DNA of 64,000 nt from Prostheceraeus crozeri (lineage: Eukaryota > Platyhelminthes > Polycladida > Euryleptidae): assembly GCA_907163375.1 (NCBI GenBank), contig CAJQUW010004767.1, forward strand, positions 42,445-106,444, written 5' to 3'. The position numbers were made by a program, and so were the translations under genes. The stretch's first letter is position 1, and every line of letters starts with the position of its first letter. Shown here in pieces: positions 33,013-44,796 of this stretch. The notes under the pieces are model-generated. The model did not search any database. It was not told where the DNA came from and saw only the letters and a program-made list of their open reading frames with translations.

Positions 33013-34958
33013 ACAGAGAGGTAATTGTAAATGCGCAAATACCTCTCCATTCCATTCTATTGTAAATTTCATTTTAGCGATGATGTATCAATAAACGATA
33101 CGAAATCGATCGACAATGAATCAAGTGTTTTGCAATCTTTTAATTTTTGGTCGTACAGTGTACAATGCTATCTTTGGGCTCATTATCTTATAATCCATTT
33201 TTCATCAGACACTCTGTAGAAAGTTATTGATTGCTCTTTCCCTTGGTTAAGATGTTATGAAAAACTCTTTTCATCCTTTCACATAATTAAAGAGAACATG
33301 ACGAATTCGAATTCCTTAAATACACACAAATATGACAACAGAATTTCCACAAACATCATTGTCTTTGATATTGGAAGACATGCAGAGAGGTCACACTCTT
33401 TATAGAGATACGAACTGCAGCAAGAACTTCTAACGATTGTGATTAAAGTTCTTTCACCTGTCATCATTGTCGACATGCATTTATTCGAAGTGTTTCAAGA
33501 ATCATTTAGAGAAATATTGCCGAAGAAGCAGGACGAGAGTATCTTAAACAAAATATTACTTGAAAGAAACATCTCTTGGAATCTCTTGGATTTGCCTTGT
33601 AATCTTTTGTGATTAGAAAAAATACATTTTCATAAATAGAAGGTATAATAGGCCCTGTTATCGCAATTTCTCGTATTGAATCCGCGTGCAATATGACTTT
33701 TTAAGCAATTTTAGTGCGATTTCGATTTGAAAGCGGGTTGCATGGGAATAAGGAAAATCCTTTTTCATGCACAAATACTTTTAGATTCGACACAAGATGG
33801 CCGCAATCAATAACTCTAGAGATTTTGCTGAAGTGGTGCGCACTCAATAGAGCAATTGTGTAACATTACACACAACTGTTATGCCATGGATTAGAGCTCT
33901 TTCAAAACCACCGTCTTGTAGCGTTGATGTCAAACCTATATATTCAAAATAAGCTTGCAGAGATACATGTAGTACATTCAAACTCAACCTCTATGACAGC
34001 AGCTCTTTAAGAGCAGCCGCCATAGACATGTACAAAGTGACATCTACTAAAGAAGCACAGAAATAAAAATGCACATATTCCCCTGGAAATATAAATTCCA
34101 GAGACTACGTCTCATAAATTGTTCTTTTCTGCCATTCAGGACGCATTAAAATAAAACTATGACCGTGAAGATTAAATACAATCGAATAGAATATCTCGAG
34201 TGCAGGTATGAATTGTATTTGGGGAAAGAAAAATTGCACAATTCAAATTTGAGTCATTTTTCATAATTGCACAATTCTAATGTGCAAAACATCCGGCTTG
34301 AAATTTTTGATAATGAAGTTTTATGGACCTCATGATGATTTCTTAATTATTCACGCAAGGACAGTGAATTGCGGATAATAATTATGATTCATGAAAATTC
34401 ATATTAATCAAATAATTATTTCATGTAATGAATGTTTTATCACTATATCAATAGATCAGGATAATGACTAGATAGATATAATGACTATATCCAAAAGAAG
34501 TCGATTATAGATCGAAAACTTCAGCAGATGACTGATGATAGTGTTACATTCAAATAAAAATTCGCTCCTTATATAAAATTTCAATACTCTTTAAATAAAA
34601 TAATTCAGTATAAATTTGCTATTTAGCGCTGTGGCGACAGCTGAAACAATAATGACATTTCTTGCCGTTTAAGATCTATTTTATCTTTTAATTGTTTCTA
34701 TCTTATTTGTAGCAAGAATTTAATGAGCACTGCCTTAAAGGAAACCCTAATTGCCTAATTATGATAAACAGATATTATCAATTTCAATTATGCCTCTCTT
34801 CATCTGCTTGGCTTTCATAAATCGGTCAATTTTCATTTCATCATTCAGTGGAGTTATGTAATTATTTCAAGCACAATTTCAAAAATTTTTTAAATGGCGA
34901 ACATGTGCTTTAAACGAACGAGGATCTGAAAATTATTTTCACGATTCAATTGTAGAAA
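33013..34958. other. gene-free AT-rich stretch
   Basis: No coding or repeated feature is recognised. Confidence 0.5.
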
Positions 34959-34966
34959 GGGCATAT

Positions 34967-35096
34967 CAGGGATCGCAATTCACCTAAGAAAAAAACGGAA
35001 AATCGGGAAAAACCGGGGTTTGAATGCATAAATTTGAAATATTTGCATTAGACTAATTTCGTAAAAAGCGAAAAAGACGGAAAATTGTGATCCCTG
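34967..35096. mobile_element. 130-bp hAT-type MITE
   Basis: CAGGGATCGCAATT at the left end and AATTGTGATCCCTG at the right are inverted repeats with one mismatch. Flanking 8-mers GGGCATAT (34959-34966) and GGGTGTAT (35097-35104) look like an 8-bp duplication with two transitions. Confidence 0.8.
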
Positions 35097-35104
35097 GGGT
35101 GTAT

Positions 35105-36658
35105 ATTCCATGCACAGATCCATCTAATCAATGCTTAAGAACGTTTTCTTTATACATCCAACAATTATTATATCATAAAAAAGTTATTAAAGTGAAAATT
35201 GGGGATTGAAAATTTTGAATTGTTAATTGATGAACAAATCGTATCAAATGAGTTGCACCATTAGGAAGTTTCACGTCAGCAATTTTCGAATTCTGTGCAA
35301 AACTTTATGGAAAGGAGCACTGGGTCGAGTCACATTGTGCATCCTCGTTCAGTGTCGCAAGATTCCGCTAACGCTTTTAATTGCTTCAGAAATGCAGAAG
35401 AGGAAACCAACACACCAGCACTCAGTTGCATTTGAAAGAGACGCAGGAAATTCTAGGAGACATCGACTTCTCCGCAAATTTTTTGCAAGTGGCGGCAGAT
35501 TAGCAAACTGAAGCCATTCCCCCGAGCTTCCAATGAGTAGAAAACTCCGACGCAATTATCCTCACAATCAAGGAAGACGAGTGTCATGTTTCTTTAATGC
35601 ACTCACTTCATTATCCTTGGAATTACAGTCAAAGCTCGGGAATTAAGACCATAAATGCCAGGCTTTCAATGTCTTAACTATCGAAATTCTCAATTAAAAT
35701 AGACACTTATACATGCCATATATACAAAAAAATTAACGAGCTTCGACTGTTTGGGATATTGATACAGATCAGTGACGTCAGTCAAGACGACAAACTAAAG
35801 ATGAAGCAGAGAGGATCGATCTGTTTTATCTTTTAAGCCGGTGTTTGTGATACGCAGTGCTCGTCATTGTTCCCAATGTTCGTATTTGATTTCGTCAGAC
35901 AATTCGTTTCATTCTGTCCCCTTTTTGATGCTTCCTATTTATTGTATTTACGTGCGCACTTTCGCTACACGATAATGTGAATCTTGTAAGCAATTGAGTA
36001 AAATGGGTTGTTGGATATTCCAAGCAACTTCAAAGATTTTAAACGGTTTTTTCAAATTGTTAGGAAGGACAAAAGAACACTGCTTCTTTGAATGTACCCA
36101 GAGAACTGTAGATTGTATGTACTCAAGAGATGATAACAAGATCTGACTGAAAACATCACGGAAACTACAAACTTTTCTGGCTTTTTTGCCGTCATCAGTG
36201 AAGTGCACCATAGTGTAGAGAATCAGTAAATCAGATGCAGAAACATTTGTATCTCCCGAAATGATTTAAAGTCAGATCTTATTCTCATCTCTTGAATTTC
36301 TTCCTTTCGGGGTCTCGCCATGTTTAGATTATATTTACTGTATCTATAATTCCCTTAATTGTGCCATTACTAAAATATAGATTGTGCAATAATAATGGTA
36401 ATAGAATGATTGACATAGAATGACACAGATTAAGTCCTTCACTGGAATCTAACACTGCATCTTCCCAACCACATTTCGTATGACCAGGATTCGAGCGCAA
36501 GCCAAGTAGAAAGGTGCTCCATCTAAACAGACAGGTGTTGCCATAGAAATCCGACCTTTTCGCTTTGTCTAACTTAGTTAATGGACAACAGCTATTTGTT
36601 GATGGCAATTCAGCTGCTCGGCTATGAGCCGATTGCTAGAAGAATCAAATCACTGAAA
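35105..36658. other. gene-free stretch
   Basis: Open frames around 35227-35555 and 36324-36608 match nothing I know. Confidence 0.45.
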
Positions 36659-36666
36659 CACGCAAC

Positions 36667-37133
36667 CATAGAATTAGATTGTTTAAGCGCATCACTTGCT
36701 TGCTCAGAAATTCCCAATACCTTGCATAGATAGGAAAAATAGTCATGCGCCTCTTGCTGATTGCTGTGAGTTCCTTCAAAATACTCCGATCACCACCATT
36801 TCTTCAGATTCGAAGAATTCAGATCATTGCGCAGAAGTTTTCTCGATAATGTTGGGCCCTACGGTCATTATTAAAAAAGTTAGCAGGCGCACGAAAAACG
36901 TTCACAAACTTCACTGTAGAACTTGACATCGTCTGTGTCTCTTTGCTGTGTGATCCGGTTGATGACAGTCACTGAAACTTCGCACAATTTGGTGTGTTTA
37001 ATGTTGAACCGGCTGTTCATTGTTCGATTGCTGTGGCATCACATCAGCAGATTGTACCATTTCATAGGCATAACATGTTCCAATGCTTCCTTTCTAGTCA
37101 AACAGAAGAAGAGACGACCTGTCTAATTCTGTG
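36667..37133 (-). mobile_element. CACAGAATTAGA-family TIR element, copy 2
   Basis: The reverse complement of 15091-15612 over most of its length. It starts CATAGAATTAGATTG and ends CTGTCTAATTCTGTG. Flanking 8-mers CACGCAAC and CATGCAGC look like a duplication with two transitions. Open frames inside are on the wrong strand relative to copy 1 and are not genes. Confidence 0.87.
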
Positions 37134-37141
37134 CATGCAGC

Positions 37142-38190
37142 AGTTGTAGATTCTTGCCGCAAAGCACACGATGAGTGCCAGTGCCTTTTCGATTGTCAAC
37201 GCTAGGTACCATCATGTCCGACGACCGTATATTTATTATCCATGACCGCTCTAGTTCTCTTATTTTTATATGGAGTCAGATTTCCATGGGCGGTACATTG
37301 AATGGTTCATTCGTAAATTTCGTGAACTTCGAAAATTTCACAAAACTCCTGCTATATATGGCGGAGTATAAGGTAAAAGAGAGCGAGAAAACCAAGCAAT
37401 GTGATGAATCTCACAAAAATTCTGATGAGGGAAATTGCTAGGTTGAATCAAATTCAACCTAAGGACGAAAGTTGACATGATAATTTCACAAGTTAGACCT
37501 TATTTTGACTTGTACAGTTGACAAAACAATCTAATGATACTCACAATCGCGTAGGTCTTGACTTTTTCGGAGCTCGACTTTTGATGGCCTGTGCGCTCTG
37601 AAGCTCAAAATATCCCAACGGAGAGATGTTCTGTCTTGCTGCTCATAACCTTCAGTAGATACTAAGTAATTGTAAGCGGCCTCCTTTACTACCCGAGAAA
37701 CAATATTTTACGTCTGCTGCGTAAGATATAAGCCTGTGAAGAGCAGCAAGTAGATTACTGTCCACACATCAGGAATTTTTACTTCATTGACTTTTTTAAC
37801 GGCTTAGCGACTACAGTTTTTCATTATTTTCTTGATCAAATTGATCCAAATTTCCGTATTATTCAATTCTGTTATCATACAAAAATGATTAGAAAATTGA
37901 AGATTAATAAAATACAGATAAATTGGAGAGATGTGACTTTCTAAATGAACATGACTTGTGAACCAAATTCAAAACTTTGAGAATGCGTTAAAAACTAAAA
38001 GTGAGAAAAAATAGTAGGAAAAAAGTCGACACTACATGGCTGCTGTACCGTGGATAATTGAGAAAGTTCCGCATGACAGCTATCAGCAATCACACAGTAG
38101 TTACAGCGGGGAAGTGCAGTCCTATCTGAAGTGATACAAAAATGCTTGTGAGCACTTTATCTTCGCTAGGTTTTAAACCAGAGATAGGAT
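37142..38190. other. gene-free stretch
   Basis: Nothing recognised. Confidence 0.5.
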
Positions 38191-38194
38191 GTAT

Positions 38195-38320
38195 CTACTT
38201 TATAGATAAAACTTGCACACAACTATATGAATTCTTCGAATCAGAAGATATTGTGGCAATCGGAGCATTCTGAATGATTTTACAGCAATCATCAAGCGAT
38301 AAAAGACTTAAATTCGACCA
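38195..38320 (+). repeat. partial internal copy of the CACAGAATTAGA family
   Basis: GAATTCTTCGAATC, a GGCAATCGGAGCATT-like block and CATCAAGCGA match the interior of the full copies. Both ends are missing. Confidence 0.65.
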
Positions 38321-41278
38321 ATAAATTGAGATTCTCTTTCTGTACACACTGACTGCGCAATCGTATGTGTGAAGACCGATGTTGGAAGAAGGTTGAAAGC
38401 AAAATAAAAACATGTTTGAATGAACACCAGAAAAAACAGTGTTGTTATAACTGTGACCATGCATTTTCAACAAACATCGATTCTGTTGTTTATCTATTAA
38501 GAGAACAATTAAAAAGACATTTACTTTGAGGTTGAAGCAAGTTTCACGTTAACACGGCGCATTCCTCACTTTAAATTATCTAGCTTGATTATCGTTGATG
38601 AAGTGCTTGAATTGCTATTCCTTTGGGCTGGATGTTTCTTCCTTAAACTTGAAAATATCATCAACAATCACACAAACTTGTAATACAATTAAGTATTCAT
38701 GAATGATAAAATGTGAGCAAGTTATAGGCCTAATGTCTCATTTTGTCACCTTTGCCACTTTGTTGTTCAAAAATACATGCCTGCACTTTGATGCGATGTA
38801 TTTTCCAACCTCTTGAGACGTCGTTGAATGTCTTCACAACTATATTTAGATTTTGCCGGTTCAATCACATGAAAAGCATTTAACAGATGAGATGCAGTTG
38901 ATTTATTTACTTCTGAGATTTGTTGCTTTCTAGTAGGCCTAGATAAAGGATATTTGTCACCAGAACATGACGACAGGAAAACAAAACAGGAAGAAGAATC
39001 TGTAGCACACTACACAACATATGAGCAAGACGAGGAGTCACGATTAAAGGTCTTTGCCTAGTGTGTTTCTCAAACAAAGAATTTTAGAATAAATATTTTC
39101 TTCCTCTTCTTTACAATGGTGATTGCACAATGCACACACATAATACACGAAATAACACATCTATATTGCAGACCGAGCGCGACAGAGAACAAGAAAGACG
39201 CACTCTATTGCCTTGATTACTTTAAGCAAGTAATTTTTATATTCCAGTGTTTTCAAATACAAGTGGTCATAAGTGAATAATTACTTGGTTGGCACAAAAT
39301 CACAAATTCATTTAGATGTAAAAGTCATTTCAGATACGTATTGAAGAGACAAGCGCAGCAAGGGAAAAAGAGGAGCTACTGCGTTCAGTCTAACAAAAGG
39401 GCAATTTACTGAACCAGTTGGGTACCGGTACGTGGAAGAAGTTGATGTGCTAGAAAAGCCAACCGAACATCGACCGTTGAAGGCGTTGGACGCCGAATGC
39501 CTGTCTCTGAAATATTGAACGCTTACTTTATTATATCGGCCTGTAAAATGAAAGGGGGAGTTCTGATTATTTATTTTTTTCTCACTTTCTTGGAAAGATG
39601 ATCTCCCGTCACTTGGTCAACTACAGTAAAATAGATTGTTGCCTCGCAATGTCTGTCGAAAATTTTGTGGAGCTCTGGCTTTCAGAAAAGTTGAGAAACT
39701 GCTCAGAAGTTAACAGTGGCATTCAAAGCTACATAAGACGTATAATATGGCAGCCTCCTCTGATTTTCTCGAATTTGTTTGCATTTTTTCTGACAAGCAG
39801 TGACTCAATGCACAGTACGCAGTGCTCATCCTCCGATTAGATAATGATACATTTCAATCATGTCGCTTTTCGTTGTCGATTGGAATTTCCTCATTTGCTT
39901 TAGGATGTAGGCCTACATCCATTGAGATGCAATACGGCAATGCGTAACTGACATGAGAATTCCATTCACTTTGACGGAGCTCTAGTTGTCCATTGGTGGA
40001 AGAAAACCTCCCCAAGCTTCGTGCATCTTTGCCGGGCGATCGCATGCTGCTGCAAGTGCTGGTTGCATTAGTGGATAATGTCATGTGTTCTATGAAGTGA
40101 GGCAAACTACCTATTTGTTTAGATTATTGGTATACGAAGACTGCATTATTGCGATATTTGGTCATAAAAATCTGACTCCTACTGTTTTTATTAAAAGCAT
40201 CTTACCTTGTTGCTAGCTTCAGGGGTGCAGGTAGCCTACCGCAACAATACAAGAAAATTCACAATTTTAATTGATCAAATACAATTTTAATCTGAAATGT
40301 AATCTGCGGAAGACATGCTCTACGGCCAAACAAACTCTGAATTTTGGCGCACCGTTTCCACTCATTTGAAACCATAAGCTATGTTAATAACTGCAATTTA
40401 ACTTCGATTCTACCGACTGATCTGCTCTAAAACATTGAAAATTTTCAGCATTATGTGATTCAAACAGTTCTAGGCCTCAACATTATTAGATCCACGTGTT
40501 CTAAACTTTCGCTACAGTTTACTATGTCCGAGGATTATTATAATACCTGAAATTAATTGACTTCGATTGACGAAAATGTTCTTCAAAGATCATTTTTGCT
40601 TGATAGCGACAGACAGCGGTTATATCATGCCGTCTTAATATTCAGCTGACTTTGCTGATTTATTTTGATGTCCTTCAACAGACGGTGAAGTTCACATCCA
40701 TGTCAATCTATTAAGCTGTCTATTTTGAAATCCAATCGACAAATTAATAGATGCAAATTAGCATTCCAACGTCAAATTGTCCAAATTTGAATAATTTTAT
40801 CATCATCATTCTCAAATCATGAAAAAAATAAGCATGAGAACATTCACGATCTATTGACTGATATTATGTTGTAATGCCATTTCATCTCAAAATATTTTGA
40901 ATGCTTGGTCTAGCCTATACAATATTTCATTCGTTTGCAAACCAATTTGCTGGAGACTTTCAGTCAACTTTTTAACTGGAAAAAACAGACAAAAAGAAAT
41001 CTGAGTTAAATAATCATTACAGTTATTATTCAGCCATTGCATGAGTAGCCTATAAATGAGTATTATGCGTACCATTGACTGCAGGAGATAAATGCTCTCC
41101 AGTATTTAAGCAAACTGCGAACATCGAAGTCTAAGTATTCTCCTGACCGAGCGAGAGGTGCAGCTATTTAACATTTATCTCCGTGAATCCATATTTGTTT
41201 AAAACATGCTTGTTGGTCTCCGTGCTTATAGCATGGATGTCCTATCAGTTTAGATCCAAATTCTGCTTAAACAGCATA
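38321..41278. other. gene-free stretch
   Basis: No coding or repeated feature is recognised. TAGGCCTA-type motifs are common. Confidence 0.5.
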
Positions 41279-41454
41279 GTGATGAATGTGAGAAAACCTT
41301 GCTGTTATTATAGATTTTTAACTATTATCCCAAATTTTCGCCTACTTAGGCCGCTTTTTATAATCCCCTGAAGCGGCCTAAGTAGGCGAAAATTTGGGAT
41401 AGTAGTTAAAAATCTATGTATAATAACAGCAAGGCTTTCTCACATTCCTATCAC
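41279..41454. repeat. foldback with about 80-bp arms
   Basis: Arms 41279-41356 and 41371-41454 are reverse complements apart from a few mismatches and small indels, around a 14-nt loop. The inner arms (AGGCCGCTT / AAGCGGCCT) are perfect. There is no coding content. Confidence 0.93.
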
Positions 41455-41676
41455 TTTATATGAACTGTAAAGCACATCACTGCCCATGCGGGAGATAATA
41501 ATAATCCAATGCAGTTGAAGGACCATAATCTATGCCAATGACGACTGATATTGTCCTGCTTTAGTACAGCTTCAGGCGCAGCTTTTCGACATTTATCAAA
41601 TCCGTGGGATGAAGCACATTTATTTCAGAATCTCATAGCTATAAGCCCATATTGTTCAGTGGTGCACCTAGCTGGG

Positions 41677-41931
41677 CATAGAAATAATCTGCTTATCTGA
41701 AGTTGACTAGAATGGAAATTGACTCAAGGTCGCGGCGCATCCGGAGGAACTAAGTTGGTGAATAAAGAACCAATGAAAAGCTTTGATTTGCACATGTGAC
41801 TGATTCTAACCCAATGATACAGCCGTTGACAAGTGCATCTAATTGAAAATGCGTGCGAATTTTGTGCCACTATTGTGAATTGCATGAAGTTTAAAATCCA
41901 TTCTACAGGTTTATTGTTATCAATTTCTATG
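41677..41931 (+). mobile_element. CATAGAAAT-family TIR element, copy 2, with perfect 8-bp target duplication
   Basis: TAGCTGGG at 41669-41676 and 41932-41939 exactly flanks a 255-bp unit that starts CATAGAAAT and ends ATTTCTATG. It aligns with 14817-15078 throughout. Confidence 0.93.
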
Positions 41932-42157
41932 TAGCTGGGTCCGCAAATAAATCATTTTTTTAAAAAAATAATTAAGGTTCTTAGTTATATATCACAGTCA
42001 ATAACTTATCACTTTGGCTTTGCTGACAAGAAAATAAGATGTGATATAAAACTGCTCTCCCATTCATAAATAGCGCAATTTGGCGTTAAGAGTTACAAGA
42101 GGACTATCTACTAGAACCATGGCAATTCATTCTAATCTCAAAAAAAGCATAATTCCT

Positions 42158-42540
42158 CTGAAAACATCAAAACTAACCCAAAATGGTCCAGCAGCCAGAA
42201 CGAGTTTCTGCATGGAACGAAGTCGAAAATGAAACTTTCACGGTATGATGTACACCTTATGGTTACTACAAATCTACTGCGCTTGTGCCGAGTTTTAGTT
42301 AGTTCCTCTTCTTGACAGACAGGATCAAACAAAAACGCTTGTAAATCAAATAGGAAGCAGATTGAGGATTTGGTTAAAGTGAAATTTTCTATTTTTTCTC
42401 ATATTAAGTGAAAATTTATGAATCTACAGCTATAACTTTTGATATGGAATGTCTTCAGATCCTTGTCTATGAAGCCAAACACATTCTGATTTAGCTGGCA
42501 TCCTAGTATCGGCAAACACACCACTTTGGCAACATTTCTC
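42158..42540 (-). repeat. dispersed ~370-bp repeat family, copy G (near full)
   Basis: In reverse it runs from TTTGCCGATACTAGG (near 42515) to CTCGTTCTGGCTGC. It accounts for the lower half of an open frame at 42399-42878. Confidence 0.8.
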
Positions 42541-42900
42541 TCATATCTCTCTGCACAGTCGACTTCACATCGACCTGATCGACAATAACGATCATCATTC
42601 GATAACTTGCGATTGAAGGTTCCAACTTTCGAAAGTCTATTTTCCAATAGCAGAGCCTTTACCACACCGCTTCTCTTTGGTGGGATGACTTGCCACATGG
42701 ATTGCAATCGATCATGCCAATAACTCGTTTTACACGCATTTTGAAGAAATATTCTCTGATTGACTTCATGATCGCATTTGCTTTGTATAATTTCATATCG
42801 ATTTGTTGCGCTCTGAGCCCCTTGGAGAGAGCGCTTTACGTAAATATACTCATTATTTAACCACATTCTCGCATGCATCGCCGATCAGAAGCATGACGAT

Positions 42901-42927
42901 AACACACACACACACACACACACACAC
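42901..42927 (+). repeat. (AC)n microsatellite
   Basis: About thirteen uninterrupted AC units. Confidence 0.95.
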
Positions 42928-42934
42928 ATGATAG

Positions 42935-43222
42935 GAAATGATTTTAAGACATTCCGTGCCAAATGTTTCGGGTCCAGGCGTTGCACTTTTCTTTCAATCT
43001 GACGACACATAGAAAATCTCATTTTTTCAGCAAAACTTCAATCTGCGTCCTATTGGATTCATTTGTGTTTTTCTTTGATCCTGACTGACAAGAAGAGGAA
43101 CCAGGTAGAACTCGGTAGACGCGCTGATTCGTAGTAGCCATTGGGTGCACATAATTCTGGAACTGTCTCATTTTCGGCCTCATTCCCTATGAAGAAACTC
43201 CTGCTGGCTGCCGGAGTACGTA
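42935..43222 (+). repeat. dispersed ~370-bp repeat family, copy H
   Basis: AAGACATTCCGTGCC to CTGGCTGCCGGAGTA. It points away from copy G, with the microsatellite between them. Confidence 0.8.
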
Positions 43223-43918
43223 TGATCACGCTTCGACTCAATTTGGAGATATTGTGCTCAAAGATTAACTGACTACTTAAAATCTGCGATTTATCATGTG
43301 CTTACCCCAATCACTTTCTACTTGACAATTGATGTCAACACTTATCACGAAGTCTGGTAAGAGATTTCAACACACGATAACTTTCACTTTGAATGAAGTG
43401 CTTCGACACTTGAATAATAATCTCTTCGCAATCACACGATTGGACGACATCATTGACGAATTGGACGCAGAACAAATTGGGATAATAAAAGTGCTTCTGG
43501 CGTCTTTCACAGGTTTCCTGAAGCTGATTGTATGCGAGTTTTGAGGAGCATGTTATATTATTCATGCAGGGAGATGTCTGAGAAACTAATTACAGGAATT
43601 TGGCTTCATTAATGCTGTAACTGCGATTTTGTAATAAGCAATGAATATTATAAATCAATATATTTCAAGCAATAAAGTTTGAAATGGATGCTAGGAAAGG
43701 ACTAAATTGCTTTATTCAGCATATAGAATTTCTGTCTCAGATAGCCTAAATGATAGAAACCAAATATAAGTGAAGCTAGACTTATTCACAACTATGAGAT
43801 AATTAATCATCACACGGATATTTGTCAGATTTCAATTACTAGTTCACTCTCGTTTCAACATTGATAAATGGACGAAATAAAAATAGGATTTCAGAATTAA
43901 CTACGCATGTCATGCGTA
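43223..43918. other. gene-free stretch
   Basis: Nothing recognised. Confidence 0.5.
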
Positions 43919-43926
43919 TTTCCCAT

Positions 43927-44788
43927 CAGGGGATTTTTTAACATTATAACCGGGGGGGGGGGCAGTTGCCCCACCAGTGAGCGAATTTGCCCCTCCAGTT
44001 TTTACGATTTTTAGGGCTCTTGGGGGCAACCCTTTTATTCTATCATTTTAAGTTTGTCTCTTTTATATTCCTGATTGAAAAAATAAGGTCTCATACTCAC
44101 AATGATTCAAGAAAAGAATACTTAAGAAAAATAAAAAACATAAGTGATCTTATTCGATCGCATAACAGAGTGCGAAGTAAGGGGATGGGAGGGATTCGTC
44201 CCTGGCAGTGATGTCTGAGATCCCTACCAGTGATTGATGTGTATCCGACCCGGGGGGATCCAAAGTTGTACCTCTCAGTGAAACATTTTATGCATTTTGA
44301 CATCAACTATCAAAATGTGTATGTACCGCATGTACTTTTATATACTTAAATTACATTTCGTTCAGTAATCTGCACAATCTGCAAGATTGGCATGCTTTGA
44401 TCCGCGGTGTGTTGTAGCTGACTTCCTGAAAAGCCGAGCGCGGACATGCTCTCAGCCAAATTTTGAAATTTACAAAGAGAGAAAGTTTGTAAAAAAAATT
44501 CTTTAGAAAATAGAAGTGATAGTTTTCTGATTCCCTTACAGCCCTTGCAGGCTTGCACAGCTAACCGGCTGAAATTGGAAATGATATTAGAAGTGGTAAC
44601 AACAACTGCAAATGTAGCACATACATGTAGTTGTAGGACTTACATGTATGTAGACCTATGTACATGCACATACTGTAGGCTATAGATGTATAGGCCTATA
44701 TATTCTATGTCAGCTTATTTGCAAAATCGGCATAAAAATGTTTTTCTGAAGAATGCCCCCCCAGTGGGTTTAGCTTAAAAACCCTCTG
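43927..44788. mobile_element. non-autonomous hAT-type element with perfect 8-bp target duplication
   Basis: TTTCCCAT at 43919-43926 and 44789-44796 exactly flanks an 862-bp unit starting CAGGGGATTTTTTAAC and ending TTAAAAACCCTCTG. The ends are imperfect inverted repeats of hAT type, each followed by a G-rich block (eleven G at 43952-43962; its counterpart near 44757-44765). No transposase frame is recognisable. Confidence 0.9.
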
Positions 44789-44796
44789 TTTCCCAT

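Noticed and set aside
36696-37126. Pair of plus-strand frames of 76 and 67 residues
   Set aside because: They are antisense to the same TIR element family and not conserved.
40220-40250. hAT end starting CAGGGGTGCAGG
   Set aside because: No matching opposite end or duplication was found within several kilobases.
42399-42878. 159-residue minus-strand open frame
   Set aside because: Its C-terminal third is the antisense of the dispersed 370-bp repeat, and the rest shows no recognisable domain. Chance or repeat-derived.
43952-43962. G-quadruplex regulatory element
   Set aside because: The G-run is part of a hAT element end, so a regulatory role is not the simplest reading.
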